A stretch of DNA of 64,000 nt from Terebella lapidaria (GCA_949152475.1 OX424564.1:5332001-5396000), one strand, 5' to 3'. Numbered from the stretch's first letter, positions 13,190 to 24,942 are shown. Notes: generated from the sequence alone by a model not told the origin. Made by a program: numbers and translations.

Positions 13190-14240
13190 TATTTTCCGCC
13201 CTCCCTCCCAGCTTTCAATTTCCAAAATTACTCAGGAGTGGCATATTGATAAAAAGAACAATAAAATCATCTCTGATGGCAATGTTCTCAAATGCCAGTG
13301 TCAAGATGTGTGGTTCATTATTCTAGAGATACGTGAGAACAACCAATCAGGAGTAACGTAATGGTTTTCCTATTTCCCGATGGTCCTGGTTCACCATCGT
13401 ATGTATATATGAAACAACGAGGCTGTCACTGACAAACATGTCAACAGTTTAATATATGGTACCTTAGTGTGGAACTCACATGCTATTGGCCAATTATCTC
13501 TCCTGCAAAACTGGTTTGTTATCCCATCTGTATTTCCAATATCTATGAGATTAGGTATTGCGCTTCATAGTGAAGACCACAAAACATATTAAGTCTGTTC
13601 CAGATACAATATCTTTCACTGTGTTGTTTCTCTGTTCTCAATGTGATACAGGGTCAGAATGTTGATATTGTCTCTCGGAAGCATGACATGAATTGGGATC
13701 GATGTTAATTAAGTAGTGACTGGACTTTTTCATTCAACAGATGTCCCACAGGCCATCATTTTCTTTTTTTTCATTCTCTGTGTGAAGAGTATCTCGTTAC
13801 ATTGATACTGATTATTACAGTTATGTACAGTGTAACTTCGAAGTTATTAAAGCTTCATTATGAACTAGAATAACCTTCTATGAAATCTTAGATATATCTT
13901 TTGTTACAATTATATGTAGATGTAATACACAGGACATAGTGATGTGTGCAATATGGATACATGTTTGCTGTTTTTTTTTTCAATAATAAACGTGAGAGAG
14001 AAGATGAGCCGGTGGGGAATAAGCAGTCAGGTTATTCTCTCAACCAGCAGTGTCAGAGTCTTTCGTATGAGTTAAATCAGTGCAGCAGAGCATGTCTCCA
14101 TGGAACACAGGTGCATTACTGTAGATTTGGCTTATGAATGAAGAGTGCAGACCCATAGTCCAAGTTTATCACAACCGCTGATCAATATGTGGCCTGCAAC
14201 GGGAAATTGTTAGGTATTCCTATATAAATCTGATCAAGGC
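13190..14240 (-). repeat. Paralogous block A, copy 2
   Basis: Aligns with 8,440-9,560 in the same order and orientation, with many substitutions and small gaps. The exon-like fragment A is broken here: the stretch corresponding to EWI-PVTE has stop codons and a lost base near 13,705-13,735. It lies between blocks B and C, the order also seen in the unit at 34-39 kb. Confidence 0.7.
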
Positions 14241-14584
14241 TATATTTGGTTTTGAGGCATGAAACACCTTATCTCCGAATGAGCACATATTGAAGAAGTA
14301 TTGACTGTGTTTAAATATAAATTATTCAAATACCAGCATATCACTGGACTCTTGTCTACCTCGGTAGTTCCTCCACTTTGTCAATGGATTGGTCTTGGTA
14401 CAGGAATATGATGTGATTGTCAGTGTTATTTCATGAAATAGTGGAATGAATAGAATAAAAGCTAGACACTAATAAATACCAACATAGCTATTTCATAAAT
14501 CTTTTTGTCAAAGGTGTGATACTGTTCCATAATGTAATGTAACTTCAATGTTGGTAAGTAAATAATATACACATCATAAGAATA

Positions 14585-14653
14585 TGGCTCCCAGGTGTTC
14601 TGAAATGGGTCCATCGTCATGCAAAATGGGCAATAACTGCCCCCAGATATATC
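14585..14653 (-). pseudogene. Exon-like fragment C, copy 1 (unidentified gene)
   Basis: Twenty-three minus-strand codons beginning DISGGSYCPFCMTMD and ending PFQNTWEP. The copy at 29,288-29,350 aligns without a gap up to a stop in place of the Trp, and the copy at 38,707-38,775 aligns with two extra codons. Shared core: I-S ... [VM]-T-[LM]-[DE]-x-x-Q-N-x-[W/stop]. An AG acceptor (CCCCAG) lies about a dozen bases upstream on the minus strand. I do not recognise the family. Confidence 0.45.
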
Positions 14654-14699
14654 CACAGATAACCTGGGGCCGCTATAATATACCATAAACCATTGATGT

Positions 14700-15779
14700 A
14701 TTGCCCATTAGGGGTGTTTCAACTGTAGCTGCATATATGAAATGCGCACGTTATGCACCTGTGTATATAGCCAAAGTGCGTATGCGGGTTGAATAAAGAC
14801 GGGGATCGTGGCAAACTGTTCATCATGGAATTATGTCAAATATAGAAACACGTTTTGTATATTTCTATCTTAATGAATGTTAATTGCTTGTACACATGTA
14901 CTCTCACTACTGGCTTTCTCATTCACCATTTTGAATATAAATCACATCTACGTTATGCTAAACTGGCACGTGACTCCACAATGCGTGATTGGTCAGTGCG
15001 TAGGTGTCTATACTTGCTCATTGCTAAACACGGCATATGTTTTCGTGCGAGCGATGAAATGTGTCACATACAAACGGTGATCCATGGTGGATGATGAATT
15101 CACACGGATCATGTGCGGTCATTCCTCAATCGGAGACGCTGAGATCCCTGTGCCACGAGACGGAGTGAGGGTGACGATAGGATGACGATTGGCATAAAGC
15201 CCTCTGAAAAGGCAGGGCATTGTTACAAGTACAACCTGACACTTAATTGTAGCATTTCTGGTCTTTACAGTGTCCACTGTCCAGTGTTTTGTCAACTGTG
15301 ATGACAACTACCGTGTGAAAGCAATGCATATATCTCTATAACCTGAAAAAAGCTGCATTTGATCAACCATTTGTCTGATGGCTGTAAGCGATGTCCCGTC
15401 TATCGCACCAAGTTCGTTGGGTTTTTCATCTTCACGTTCATATGTAATGTTGAAAATGACAAAAAATCACCATAAAATATTATTAGCGAATATTCATTCC
15501 TGTCATGAATTTGAGCAGTGATGGGCGAATATTCTCATATGATTGTTATTCACAACATCTACCCTCACTGAAATGTATTCGATGTTCCAAGAAAAAGTTG
15601 TGTCCAGCTAAATATTGCTATGGTCAGTAGCTTTTGATACGACGACCCCGTCTCTAATTCGACCCTATACGCACTCTCGCGATATGCGCAGGATTAAGTT
15701 GCAATTACTTTATCATACATCATCATACGTGACCAAATTGTGTCATTCGTAGAAACCTACCAACTCAGATGCCTGAGAA
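14700..15779. other. Stretch between blocks C and D
   Basis: No supported gene. Two overlapping short plus-strand frames (14,855-15,094 and 14,877-15,080) and a minus-strand frame (15,119-15,307) have no family features. I found no counterpart elsewhere in the window. Confidence 0.4.
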
Positions 15780-16015
15780 GTTGGACAACTTGGTGTAACC
15801 TGCCAATATCCGCCAATCCCGAAATTATAACCTGAAGGACAAACAACGTGGAAGCCTGTCCCAACAATCTCCGTCTCTCCAGAGATCCTCGACCTTGGGT
15901 TTTGTCAGTCAGCTATGTCTAATAAACGTCACAGACACCTCTCGCTACACAACAGTGGATGTTGTATTGTGGACTGGTTATTGGGGATACTGTGTGTGTG
16001 AGTTGTCATATGAGT
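15780..16015. repeat. Paralogous block D, copy 1
   Basis: Matches 33,575-33,830: both carry GGACAAA, TGGAA-CCTGTC, CTTGGGTTT-GTCAGTC, AATAAACG and CTACAC-AACAGTGGA at matching spacing. On the minus strand a pyrimidine-rich run ending TTTGTCCTTCAG (copy 2: TTTGTCCTGCAG) could be a splice acceptor. The plus-strand frame is open in copy 2 only. The LINE at 16.2-20.5 kb sits just to the right. Confidence 0.6.
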
Positions 16016-16170
16016 AATTAAGACATTAATGTTCGAAAATATGAAACAAAGGATCACGATGTAGATTTATAGTTGTAGCTTGTTACATATAGTGTGCTAT
16101 TCAGTGTTAGAATGATACATCATAGTCAGCATTGAACTCTTTTATATACGACTTTTCGTTATGGATTTAG

Positions 16171-17367
16171 ATGTTTTCTAGTCTGTTACACATCACACCC
16201 GAGGAGACATGGTACATTGGGTGTATTGTGGTGAGAATGTTCAAGTTAAATGTCAAATGGATATTTGGTGACGAGTGGGATCTCGATGGCTATGTCCAGG
16301 CCTTGGAGACCCAAAACCTGAGGGTCAATATGCCCGCTCTGGAGACAGAAGGGTCGTCACGTCCAGTCTCGTGTGTCAACAATGCCCTGCTTGCCTATAT
16401 CGTCTTCTCCATGCAGAGTGGTACTGCTGACAGGATCAAGTCCGTGGTGGCTGCCAACTTCACCACTGAGGAAATTACCTGCGCGAAAGACGAGTTATGG
16501 GGTGCCAGTGATAACGACGTCATTGGTGACAAGAAACGGCGTCGTGGCGGGATATCCATGTCAGAAAAAGACTCCCATGTCAACGATATCGTGAGTGCTT
16601 TATATCAACTCGACGGAGTTAACAAGATGCCTGACATTGTACTCAGTGCAAAAGATCTTGGACGTATTCCCAGATCGCACCCAGAAGAACTGAACAATAT
16701 CTCCCTTGTAGACAGACTGAATAGGATGGAAGAGCGATTGTCAGCTATATCACAAATTGTCGATGACACTGTCAATGACAACGCGACGTTGAAACGGCAG
16801 GTACAAGATCTGCAAACGAAACCCACCAAGTCTTACGCCAGTGTGACTTGTCTCTCCCCTGCTAGCTCAGGACACATGGCTTGCCCTCCCCAGCCGACGG
16901 CCCCCCAGCTGACACCTACCACTGCACGGGAGCCTGAAGACAGCAGACGGAGCGACTTGTCTGCGGACACCAACAGCTCCGCTGATCCAGTGGGGCTACA
17001 TCAAGGCGGCTTCCGTGAGCCATCGTACGTCATTAAGGAACGTCGCCGACGGGAAAATCGCCGCAAGCGTGTCGTACAGGGGTCCAGATCCGGAGGAGGA
17101 ATCCGTGGTGCTCCGGAACCTCACCGCTACGTCTTTGTCTACCGAGTCCTGCCAGAGACATCGACCGATATGGTGGCACAGTATATAGAGGATGAGGGTA
17201 TTACCATCCAAGCGATTGACTGTGTATCGAACCCACATGCCAAATATAAATCTTTCAAAGTTACTGTCACTGTGTCTAATTTTGACAAACTTTTCAGCCC
17301 TGATATGTGGCCAGAGGGTATAAGGGTCAGAAAGTTTATTCCTCCGAGGGATAACCAAAGTGTGTAA
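16171..17367 (+). CDS. LINE ORF1 protein
   Basis: 398 codons, no stop. A predicted coiled-coil lies around residues 180-215 (SLVDRLNRMEERLSAISQI and following). A Ser/Pro/Thr-rich linker comes next, then a basic patch (KERRRRENRRKRV) at about 290-303. The C-terminal domain (YKSFKVTVTV, then MWPEGIRVRKF) resembles the C-terminal part of ORF1 proteins in several LINE groups, which act as RNA-binding chaperones. The first Met is not certain; Met23 (MFKLNVKW) is an alternative. It ends 8 nt inside the longest possible ORF2 frame but 82 nt before the probable ORF2 start. Confidence 0.75.
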   Translation: MFSSLLHITPEETWYIGCIVVRMFKLNVKWIFGDEWDLDGYVQALETQNLRVNMPALETEGSSRPVSCVNNALLAYIVFSMQSGTADRIKSVVAANFTTEEITCAKDELWGASDNDVIGDKKRRRGGISMSEKDSHVNDIVSALYQLDGVNKMPDIVLSAKDLGRIPRSHPEELNNISLVDRLNRMEERLSAISQIVDDTVNDNATLKRQVQDLQTKPTKSYASVTCLSPASSGHMACPPQPTAPQLTPTTAREPEDSRRSDLSADTNSSADPVGLHQGGFREPSYVIKERRRRENRRKRVVQGSRSGGGIRGAPEPHRYVFVYRVLPETSTDMVAQYIEDEGITIQAIDCVSNPHAKYKSFKVTVTVSNFDKLFSPDMWPEGIRVRKFIPPRDNQSV

Positions 17368-17449
17368 TACCTACGTTTGTGATATTGTATTAATTATGTT
17401 TAGTTCATCGTTACTTGTATATTGCTATTATTATTATTTGGTTCTGATC

Positions 17450-20400
17450 ATGGAGAGTCTAAAACTTGCTTCATACAATGCCCACGGTATGAACGGTCCA
17501 GCAGTGGATTACATAAATAACATTATGATTGATTATGATTTCCTGCTGATACAAGAACACTGGTTGCTAAACTCACAACTGCATGTTCTAGAAGATCAAG
17601 TCCATAACGTACATGCTCATGGAGTGTCGAGTATGGATGATGCGGAGTTCCATGCTGGTCGTCCATTCGGTGGGACGGCTATCCTCTGGCGTAAATCCTG
17701 CCACTGTAAGGTCACTCCAGTCGTGTCCAGTAACAAACGTATATGCTTTGTCAAGGTGGAGTTCACCAAATATACTATTTTGATTTGTTGTGTGTACATG
17801 CCATGTGATACGGACTATGATCAGTCAAATAACGATGTTTACAACGATGTCCTTCTGGAAGTGGTGGCCCAGATGCACGAGCACGACACGGACTTTGTTA
17901 TCTGCGGGGGAGATTTCAACACGGATCTCTCGCGCTCCAGGTCGCTCCACTCCAGATCCGTGCAGTCATTCATGGACCGTGAAAGTTTCAAAATGTGTGT
18001 TCTATATGGTAGCAGCACTGTTGACTATACATACGAGAGTACAGCTAACGGTGCCCTCTCCTGTATTGATCATGTGATGGTTTCGGAGAACCTGTACGAG
18101 TACTTGTCCGGAGTGTGTGTTATCCATGATATTGACAATCCGTCTGACCACTCGGTACTCTCAGTGACATTTAATATCCATGTGGAGTATGCTCATATCG
18201 CGGCTGACAATGACGCTAAGCTAATGTGGTCTACTGCCACGGCTGAGGCCATTGAACAATACAAATGTGATCTTGACTATTACCTTGATAAGGTCCACCT
18301 GGATCCTGATGTGTTGTACTGTAACAACCATGAATGCACAGAGCATCATGATGCCATTGAATCCCTACATGACTCTGTTATACAGTGTTGTCTGCAGGCC
18401 AGCAGCTGCATCCCGGCAAGGGGGCGTGGTAAGGCTAACGGTCAGAGGCGCCCAGTGCCGGGGTGGACGGAGTACGTCAAGCCACTGAGGTCTGAGGCCC
18501 TGTTCTGGCATGGCCTGTGGAAGGAGAACGGTTCACCTCAGTCTGGATACCTGGCGGACATCAGGCGCAGAACTCGGTACAAATATCATAACGCCATCCG
18601 CCAGGTTAAGCGGCATAGTGACTACATTAAAGCCAACCGGATGGCTGAGAACTTGGATGACTGTTCATACCACGATTTCTGGACCAGTGTCAAAAAATCC
18701 AACCGGAGTAAACCTAGTGTCCCCACATCCGTTGATGGTGCCAACGACATATCGGCTATTGGTACTTTGTTCCATGAGAAGTACAATAGTCTTTACAACT
18801 GTGTTTCTTACGACGAACAGCAGATGGCAGCCCTGGAGCGCGACGTGTGTCGCCTCATAGAGCGGCATGGGACCTGTGACCAGCACGTGGTGACCGTCAA
18901 CAGTGTGACTCGGTGTGTGGCCCTCCTCAAGAACGGCAAGCATGACGGTCACAGAGGTCACTTTACCGACCACATCAAACAAGGCACACATCGGCTACAC
19001 GTGTATCTATCCCTCCTCTTCGGAAGTATGATATCTCATGGACATGTACCACGGGACTTTTTAACGTCAACTTTAATCCCCATTCCCAAGAACAAGCGTA
19101 AGTCGCTGAGTAGCTCAGACAACTACCGTGCTATCGCACTCAGTAGTGTCCTTGGGAAACTACTGGACAAGATATTACTGGTATCGTGTGGTGATTCTTT
19201 TCAGACATCTGATCTCCAGTTCGGGTTCAAACAACACCATTCCACCAACCAGTGCACATTTGTCGTGAACGAGGTTATTGAATACTACAGTCGCAACCAC
19301 AGTAACACTTTTGTCACCTTACTCGACGCCAGTAAGGCTTTTGACAGGGTTCAATACGTTCGGTTGTTCAACCTGTTGTTATCACGTAAAATGTGTCCTC
19401 TCGTTGTTAAATTCCTGATTAATATGTATACATGTCAGTCATTTCGTGTCAGATGGTGTTCTCATGTAACCGAGCTCACTAGAGCCAGTAATGGTGTTAA
19501 ACAGGGCGGGATGATGTCACCGCTGTTGTTTACTGTGTATATTGATGTCTTGTTGTGTCGACTACGTGACTCTGGTTGTGGTTGTTATATCGGAAACACT
19601 TTCTGTGGGGCGTTGGGTTATGCTGACGACATAATCCTCCTCACACCAACCATATCAAGTTTGAACTGTCTTTTAGATGTATGTTCTTCTTTCAGTAATG
19701 AATACGATGTTGTATTCAACCCAGATAAAACCAAACTAATGTGTGTCAACAATTATAGTAATGTTACCGTACCTTACAGTGTACAGTTCATGGGTAAGAC
19801 TATCTCCCAGGTATCTACAGATAAACATTTAGGTTTCTTCATTGGGAATGTTAATAATTATGATATCGTACGTGGAGCTGTGAATGACTTCGCAGCTAAA
19901 GTCAACATGGTTAAATCTCACTTTAAATACCTCAGACCTGATGTGTTATACAAATTGTTTAAAACATATTGCATGCCATTATTTGGTTGTCCTCTGTGGG
20001 ACTATAGTCCCAAGTGTATTGAGCTATTCCTGGTAGCTTGGCGTAAGGCCATACGTTATTTGTTTGACTTACCTCGCACTACCCACTGTCACTTACTTCA
20101 TGGTATATGCAATGATGCACCGGTACTTCACCAGCTATATTCTCGGGTTCATAAGTTTTTCAAACATCTCCTAGATAGTAACAATAGTTTGGTTTCCGTC
20201 TGTGTAAACTTAGTATTACAAGGTAGTAACTCTGTATTCAGTAACAATATCACCATAATTTCTAAGTACATGTCCGTAAGCCGTTACGATCTCTCTAACT
20301 TAACAAAGTCAAATTTTGTAGTTGGTATACCCGTTTCGGATGACGCTCGAGTAATTTTGGACTTGTTGTTCATGCGCCTAGAAAGTAGCATTACATGCGA

Positions 20401-20467
20401 CTTCACACAATGTTTTTTTGATCGTGATGATCTGCAGTTTTTCATCACGTCACTGTGCACTATGTAA
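17450..20467 (+). CDS. LINE ORF2: AP-like endonuclease and reverse transcriptase
   Basis: The frame is open from 17,360, but the likely start is the ATG at 17,450 (MESLKLASYN), because the preceding 30 codons are low-complexity hydrophobic. Numbering from 17,360: endonuclease motifs N40, E66 (LIQEHWLL), GGDFNTD (D185, N187) and SDH (262-264). Reverse transcriptase: LLDASKAFD (D656), GVKQGGMMSPLLF (about 712-724) and YADD (754-757). A Cys/His-poor C-terminal thumb region follows; no RNase H is evident. The protein nicks the target DNA and copies the RNA by target-primed reverse transcription. All catalytic residues are present, so the enzyme could be active. The clade is not certain. Confidence 0.92.
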   Translation: MESLKLASYNAHGMNGPAVDYINNIMIDYDFLLIQEHWLLNSQLHVLEDQVHNVHAHGVSSMDDAEFHAGRPFGGTAILWRKSCHCKVTPVVSSNKRICFVKVEFTKYTILICCVYMPCDTDYDQSNNDVYNDVLLEVVAQMHEHDTDFVICGGDFNTDLSRSRSLHSRSVQSFMDRESFKMCVLYGSSTVDYTYESTANGALSCIDHVMVSENLYEYLSGVCVIHDIDNPSDHSVLSVTFNIHVEYAHIAADNDAKLMWSTATAEAIEQYKCDLDYYLDKVHLDPDVLYCNNHECTEHHDAIESLHDSVIQCCLQASSCIPARGRGKANGQRRPVPGWTEYVKPLRSEALFWHGLWKENGSPQSGYLADIRRRTRYKYHNAIRQVKRHSDYIKANRMAENLDDCSYHDFWTSVKKSNRSKPSVPTSVDGANDISAIGTLFHEKYNSLYNCVSYDEQQMAALERDVCRLIERHGTCDQHVVTVNSVTRCVALLKNGKHDGHRGHFTDHIKQGTHRLHVYLSLLFGSMISHGHVPRDFLTSTLIPIPKNKRKSLSSSDNYRAIALSSVLGKLLDKILLVSCGDSFQTSDLQFGFKQHHSTNQCTFVVNEVIEYYSRNHSNTFVTLLDASKAFDRVQYVRLFNLLLSRKMCPLVVKFLINMYTCQSFRVRWCSHVTELTRASNGVKQGGMMSPLLFTVYIDVLLCRLRDSGCGCYIGNTFCGALGYADDIILLTPTISSLNCLLDVCSSFSNEYDVVFNPDKTKLMCVNNYSNVTVPYSVQFMGKTISQVSTDKHLGFFIGNVNNYDIVRGAVNDFAAKVNMVKSHFKYLRPDVLYKLFKTYCMPLFGCPLWDYSPKCIELFLVAWRKAIRYLFDLPRTTHCHLLHGICNDAPVLHQLYSRVHKFFKHLLDSNNSLVSVCVNLVLQGSNSVFSNNITIISKYMSVSRYDLSNLTKSNFVVGIPVSDDARVILDLLFMRLESSITCDFTQCFFDRDDLQFFITSLCTM

Positions 20468-20518
20468 TCGTATTTATGTTGATGTGTCCTTGTGTACGAA
20501 ATAAATAAATAAATATAT

Positions 20519-20610
20519 AATTCCATTCCCCCCAACGAAATTTTGTAAATGTCGCCCCATTATCAATTTCATAAAAACATATTGTCGTCAAAGATACAAA
20601 ATGCTACACG
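20519..20610. repeat. Paralogous block G, copy 2
   Basis: Matches 9,776-9,890: CCAACGAAATT, TCAATTTCAT, ATATTGTC in the same order. It directly follows the LINE tail and so gives the pre-insertion context. Confidence 0.5.
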
Positions 20611-20744
20611 TTGTACTGTTGTTGTCTTGAATGTCAAGGGTGCAATATATGATACGACTGTGTATACATCAGCAAACTGAGACAAACCGGGGGATATTCA
20701 AGCTCAGCTCTTGTGCTTTTCTCTCTTTTCCATCAAAAATGGTC

Positions 20745-20877
20745 CAGGGGCTTATTTCACAAAGAATCTAAATCAACTTTAGCCGACTAAAATAGGATTT
20801 AGCCTACTATCTACCATGCTAAATGCCGAACTTAGTTGGCTAAGGTAGACTTAGATTATTTGTGAAATAGGCCCCTG
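20745..20877. mobile_element. Short palindromic MITE
   Basis: The left end CAGGGGCTTATTTCACAAA and right end TTTGTGAAATAGGCCCCTG are reverse complements with one mismatch; pairing continues inward (AATCTAAAT / CTTAGATT, TTTAGCCGACTAA / TTAGTTGGCTAA) for about 50 bp. Total 133 bp. The CAGGG terminus is common in hAT-type MITEs, but I see no convincing 8-bp target duplication. Confidence 0.75.
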
Positions 20878-21992
20878 ATCTAAGTAGAACTTAGGATGCA
20901 CCAGGCATATGCTTTCCCTTATGAAATACACGTCCTCTATGTAGGTGAGTTTGTCTGGACTAAATGTTATTGCAAGGCTGACGTTTTGTGTCCCATTTGA
21001 AAGCCGATGACGTATATATGGTATGTTGTAAACCATGGTGATTAAAACCGTGGTAGCATAAGTAGGCCTATGTTATATACCGTATTAGCTGATTAGTGTT
21101 ACACCTAAATGCATTGGATCAAAATTAAACCAAATGTATCACAAGCTCATAAAATATCATCATTTCTCGGGTACATTGAGCTTATAAAGTCTAAATATAT
21201 ATTTAGTTTATATGCATTGATATGAGACATCTGGGGGTTTTATTTATTTATAAATATACCCAGTTGCTTCTGTGCCGTCCACTGCAGCAATCGTCACGTA
21301 ACTCTTGGGACTTCATGAAAACAATTACAGTAATTGCACTAATCTACCCGATCAATTCATGACCTGCAAGTGCTCTTATTTCCATTTTTGGCAACACATC
21401 TTCGCTACGTGATCTAATTCGATCATCCTGCAACAAAAGAATTTTGACTGCACAGCTATGTCCATGTAATGTTCATGCTAGGTTATGTTTTGATGAGTCG
21501 CTGCCTCAGACATTTACACCGTAGATGGTTAATTTTGTATTTCCAATATCTTTTAATTGGTGATTTGGCAGTGGTTCACTTATTCCATTGGGTAATGAGT
21601 AGCCAGAATTACCTTTCTTTTCATCCCCGGTTGCTCCAGAGAGGCTTCGGGTGTTGATTGGACTTTTATCATGATATGCTTTTTTATATTCATTAGGTTA
21701 GTACATACAACTGTACATACAAATTTAGTTGAACAATTGTGATTACATCACACTATGGGAACTGTACGTATCATGGTCAATCATACACAAACTCCCAAAA
21801 CTCGTAAACAATGATTATGCTATTATATTTTTTGATATGTTCATCTTCATATTGTTACATGCCAGCCATTTGATCCATAACGTATACCATTGACACATCA
21901 TGCTACTGTAAGTGGGTATAAAACCAAGGAGTGTGATACAACTACTAACTAAGGTTAAAATAGCGCTTTTGAATGGGCGCTCAATAAATCCG

Positions 21993-21995
<3 letters not shown>
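20878..21995. other. Intergenic, no gene recognised
   Basis: AT-rich sequence between the MITE and the AAT microsatellite. Short frames such as 21,469-21,657 have no family features. Confidence 0.4.

Positions 21996-22028
<33 letters not shown>
21996..22028. repeat. (AAT)n microsatellite
   Basis: Eleven AAT units directly next to the Helitron-like terminus. On the minus strand the element would end CTAG and be followed by TTATTATT. Confidence 0.85.
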
Positions 22029-22029
<1 letters not shown>

Positions 22030-22095
22030 TAGACGTCAAGGCCTAAAGATGCCTTGGAGGCATTTCGGTGTGATGAATAATTTATAATACTAGAT

Positions 22096-24340
22096 ATCGA
22101 CGAAAATGAAAAATGTCGACAAATTTCGGGTCAAGGTCAAAGTTCATCCATAATACCCGCTAGACATGTTTGTCTAGGGCGACGAGTCCGATAATACCAT
22201 CCGTTTCGCTCTACGACGCACCGTTTCCGAGATATCGACGAAAACAAAAACTGCCGACTCGGCAAAAAAATTTCGGGTCAAGGTCAAAGTTAATCCATAA
22301 TACCCCTTAGACATCTTTGTCTAGGGCGACGAGTCCGAAAATAACGTCCGTTTCGCTCTACGACGCACCGTTTCCGAGATATCGACGAAAACGAAAAATG
22401 CCGACTCGGCAAAAAAATTTCGGGTCAAGGTCAAAGTTCATCAATAATTCCCCATAGACATGTTTGTCTAGTGCGACGAGTCCGAAAATAACGTCCGTTT
22501 CGCTCTACGACGCACCGTTTCCGAGATATCGACGAAAACGAAAAATGTCGACTCGGGAAAAAAATTTCGGGTCAAGGTTAAAGTTCATCCATAATACCCC
22601 TTAGACATGTTTGTCTAGTGCGACGAGTCCGAATATAACGTCCGTTTCGCTCTACGACGCACCGTTTCCGAGATATCGACGAAAACGAAAAATGCCGACT
22701 TGGCAAAAAAATTTCGGGTCAAGGTCAAAGTTAATCCATAATACCCCTTAGACATGTTTGTCTAGGGCGACGAGTCCGAAAATAACGTCCGTTTCGCTCT
22801 ACGACGCACCGTTTCCGAGATATCGACGAAAACGAAAAATGCCGACTCGGCAAAAAAATTTCGGGTCAAGGTCAAAGTTCATCAATAATTCCCCATAGAC
22901 ATGTTTGTCTAGTGCGACGAGTCCGAAAATAACGTCCGTTTCGCTCTACGACGCACCGTTTCCGAGATATCGACGAAAACGAAAAATGTCGACTCGGGAA
23001 AAAAATTTCGGGTCAAGGTTAAAGTTCATCCATAATACCCCTTAGACATGTTTGTCTAGTGCGACGAGTCCGAATATAACGTCCGTTTCGCTCTACGACG
23101 CACCGTTTCCGAGATATCGACGAAAACGAAAAATGCCGACTCGGCAAAAAAATTTCGGGTCAAGGTCAAAGTTCATCCATAATACCCCTTAGACATGTTT
23201 GTCTAGTGCGACGAGTCCGAAAATAACGTCCGTTTCGCTCTACGACGCACCGTTTCCGAGATATCGACGAAAACGAAAAATGCCGACTCGGCAAAAAAAT
23301 TTCGGGTCAAGGTCAAAGTTCATCCATAATACCCCTTAGACATGTTTGTCTAGTGCGACGAGTCCGAAAATAACGTCCGTTTCGCTCTACGACGCACCGT
23401 TTCCGAGATATCGACGAAAACGAAAAATGCCGACTCGGCAAAAAAATTTCGGGTCAAGGTCAAAGTTCATCAATAATTCCCCATAGACATGTTTGTCTAG
23501 TGCGACGAGTCCGAAAATAACGTCCGTTTCGCTCTACGACGCACCGTTTCCGAGATATCGACGAAAACGAAAAATGTCGACTCGGGAAAAAAATTTCGGG
23601 TCAAGGTTAAAGTTCATCCATAATACCCCTTAGACATGTTTGTCTAGTGCGACGAGTCCGAATATAACGTCCGTTTCGCTCTACGACGCACCGTTTCCGA
23701 GATATCGACGAAAACGAAAAATGCCGACTCGGCAAAAAAATTTCGGGTCAAGGTCAAAGTTCATCCATAATACCCCTTAGACATGTTTGTCTAGTGCGAC
23801 GAGTCCGAAAATAACGTCCGTTTCGCTCTACGACGCACCGTTTCCGAGATATCGACGAAAACGAAAAATGCCGACTCGGCAAAAAAATTTCGGGTCAAGG
23901 TCAAAGTTCATCCATAATACCCCTTAGACATGTTTGTCTAGTGCGACGAGTCCGAAAATAACGTCCGTTTCGCTCTACGACGCACCGTTTCCGAGATATC
24001 GACGAAAACGAAAAATGCCGACTCGGCAAAAAAATTTCGGGTCAAGGTCAAAGTTCATCAATAATTCCCCTTAGACATGTTTGTCTAGTGCGACGAGTCC
24101 GAAAATAACGTCCGTTTCGCTCTACGGCGCACCGTTTCCGAGATATCGACGAAAACGAAAAATGCCGACTCGGCAAAAAAATTTCGGGTCAAGGTCAAAG
24201 TTCATCCATAATACCCCTTAGACATGTTTGTCTAGTGCGACGAGTCCGAAAATAACGTCCGTTTCGCTCTAGGACGCACCGTTTCCGAGATATCGACGAA
24301 AACGAAAAATGCCGACTCGGCAAAAAAATTTTGGGTCAAG
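22096..24340. repeat. 147-bp satellite array, 15 monomers
   Basis: The motif ATCGACGAAAACGAAAAATG starts at 22,096, 22,234 and then every 147 bp (22,381; 22,528; 22,675; ... 24,292). Only the first step is shorter (138 bp, missing about 9 bp after GTCGAC). Each monomer has a run of seven A in CGGCAAAAAAATTTCGGG, the short palindrome AGACATGTTTGTCT, and TCCGTTTCGCTCTACGACGC. A further isolated partial copy lies at about 24,575-24,655. Confidence 0.95.
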
Positions 24341-24904
24341 GTCAAAGTTCATCCATCATCCATAATTCATCCATTTCGACCTCTAGGTCAAAGGTCGTTT
24401 GAGGTATCGATCCCAAAATCAATAGGGTTCTTCCCTGGTGATATATAAACCTCCGTGCAAAATTCTGCAACTTTTGCCTGAATATTTTTTGAGTTATCGT
24501 CCGGAAACCAAGTTCCTCGATTTCATCCTCACGGACCTCACGGACCTCAAAGCCGGATCAAAAAAAAAAGTACACCCTAGAGATGTTTGTCTAGGGCGAC
24601 GAGTCCGAAAATAACGTCCGTTTCGCTCTACGATGCACGGTTTCTGAGATATGCAGGAAGCCTCAAGGATGAATCAGCAAAAAATGCATAAATATATTGC
24701 ATAAATATTTTTCCAGTTATCGTCCGGAAACCAAGTCTCAAAATTAGCCTTGATTTCATCCTCACGGACCTCACGGACCTCGGATCCGGCTAAAAAAAAA
24801 TAGGGTTCTTCCACATATCATTTCTGACTTGTGGTGAAAATTTGACAAGGATCCGTCAAGGCAATCTAAAGTTATCGTCCGGAAACCAAAAGTGGCGGAA
24901 GAAG

Positions 24905-24940
<36 letters not shown>
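24905..24940. repeat. Poly(A) run, about 36 bases
   Basis: Unbroken A run inside the right arm of the Helitron-like element, followed by TTCTGCTAAAACC and the terminal hairpin. Being internal, it does not mark a retroposon end. Confidence 0.9.

Positions 24941-24942
<2 letters not shown>

Larger units (their letters stand above)
16171..20518 (+). mobile_element. Two-ORF non-LTR retrotransposon (LINE)
   Basis: Two consecutive ORFs (16,171-17,367 and 17,450-20,467) followed after about 30 nt by a short A-rich tail, ACGAAATAAATAAATAAATA (20,496-20,515). The right flank begins with block G (20,519), whose partner at 9,776 has no LINE, so the element interrupts an older unit. The 5' end lies between about 16,020 and 16,170; I see no clear target duplication. 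Both ORFs are open, so this copy may be recent. Confidence 0.9.

Noticed and set aside
22096..24340. CRISPR-like array
   Set aside because: Monomers repeat as a whole with no unique spacers, and the genome is eukaryotic; it is a satellite.
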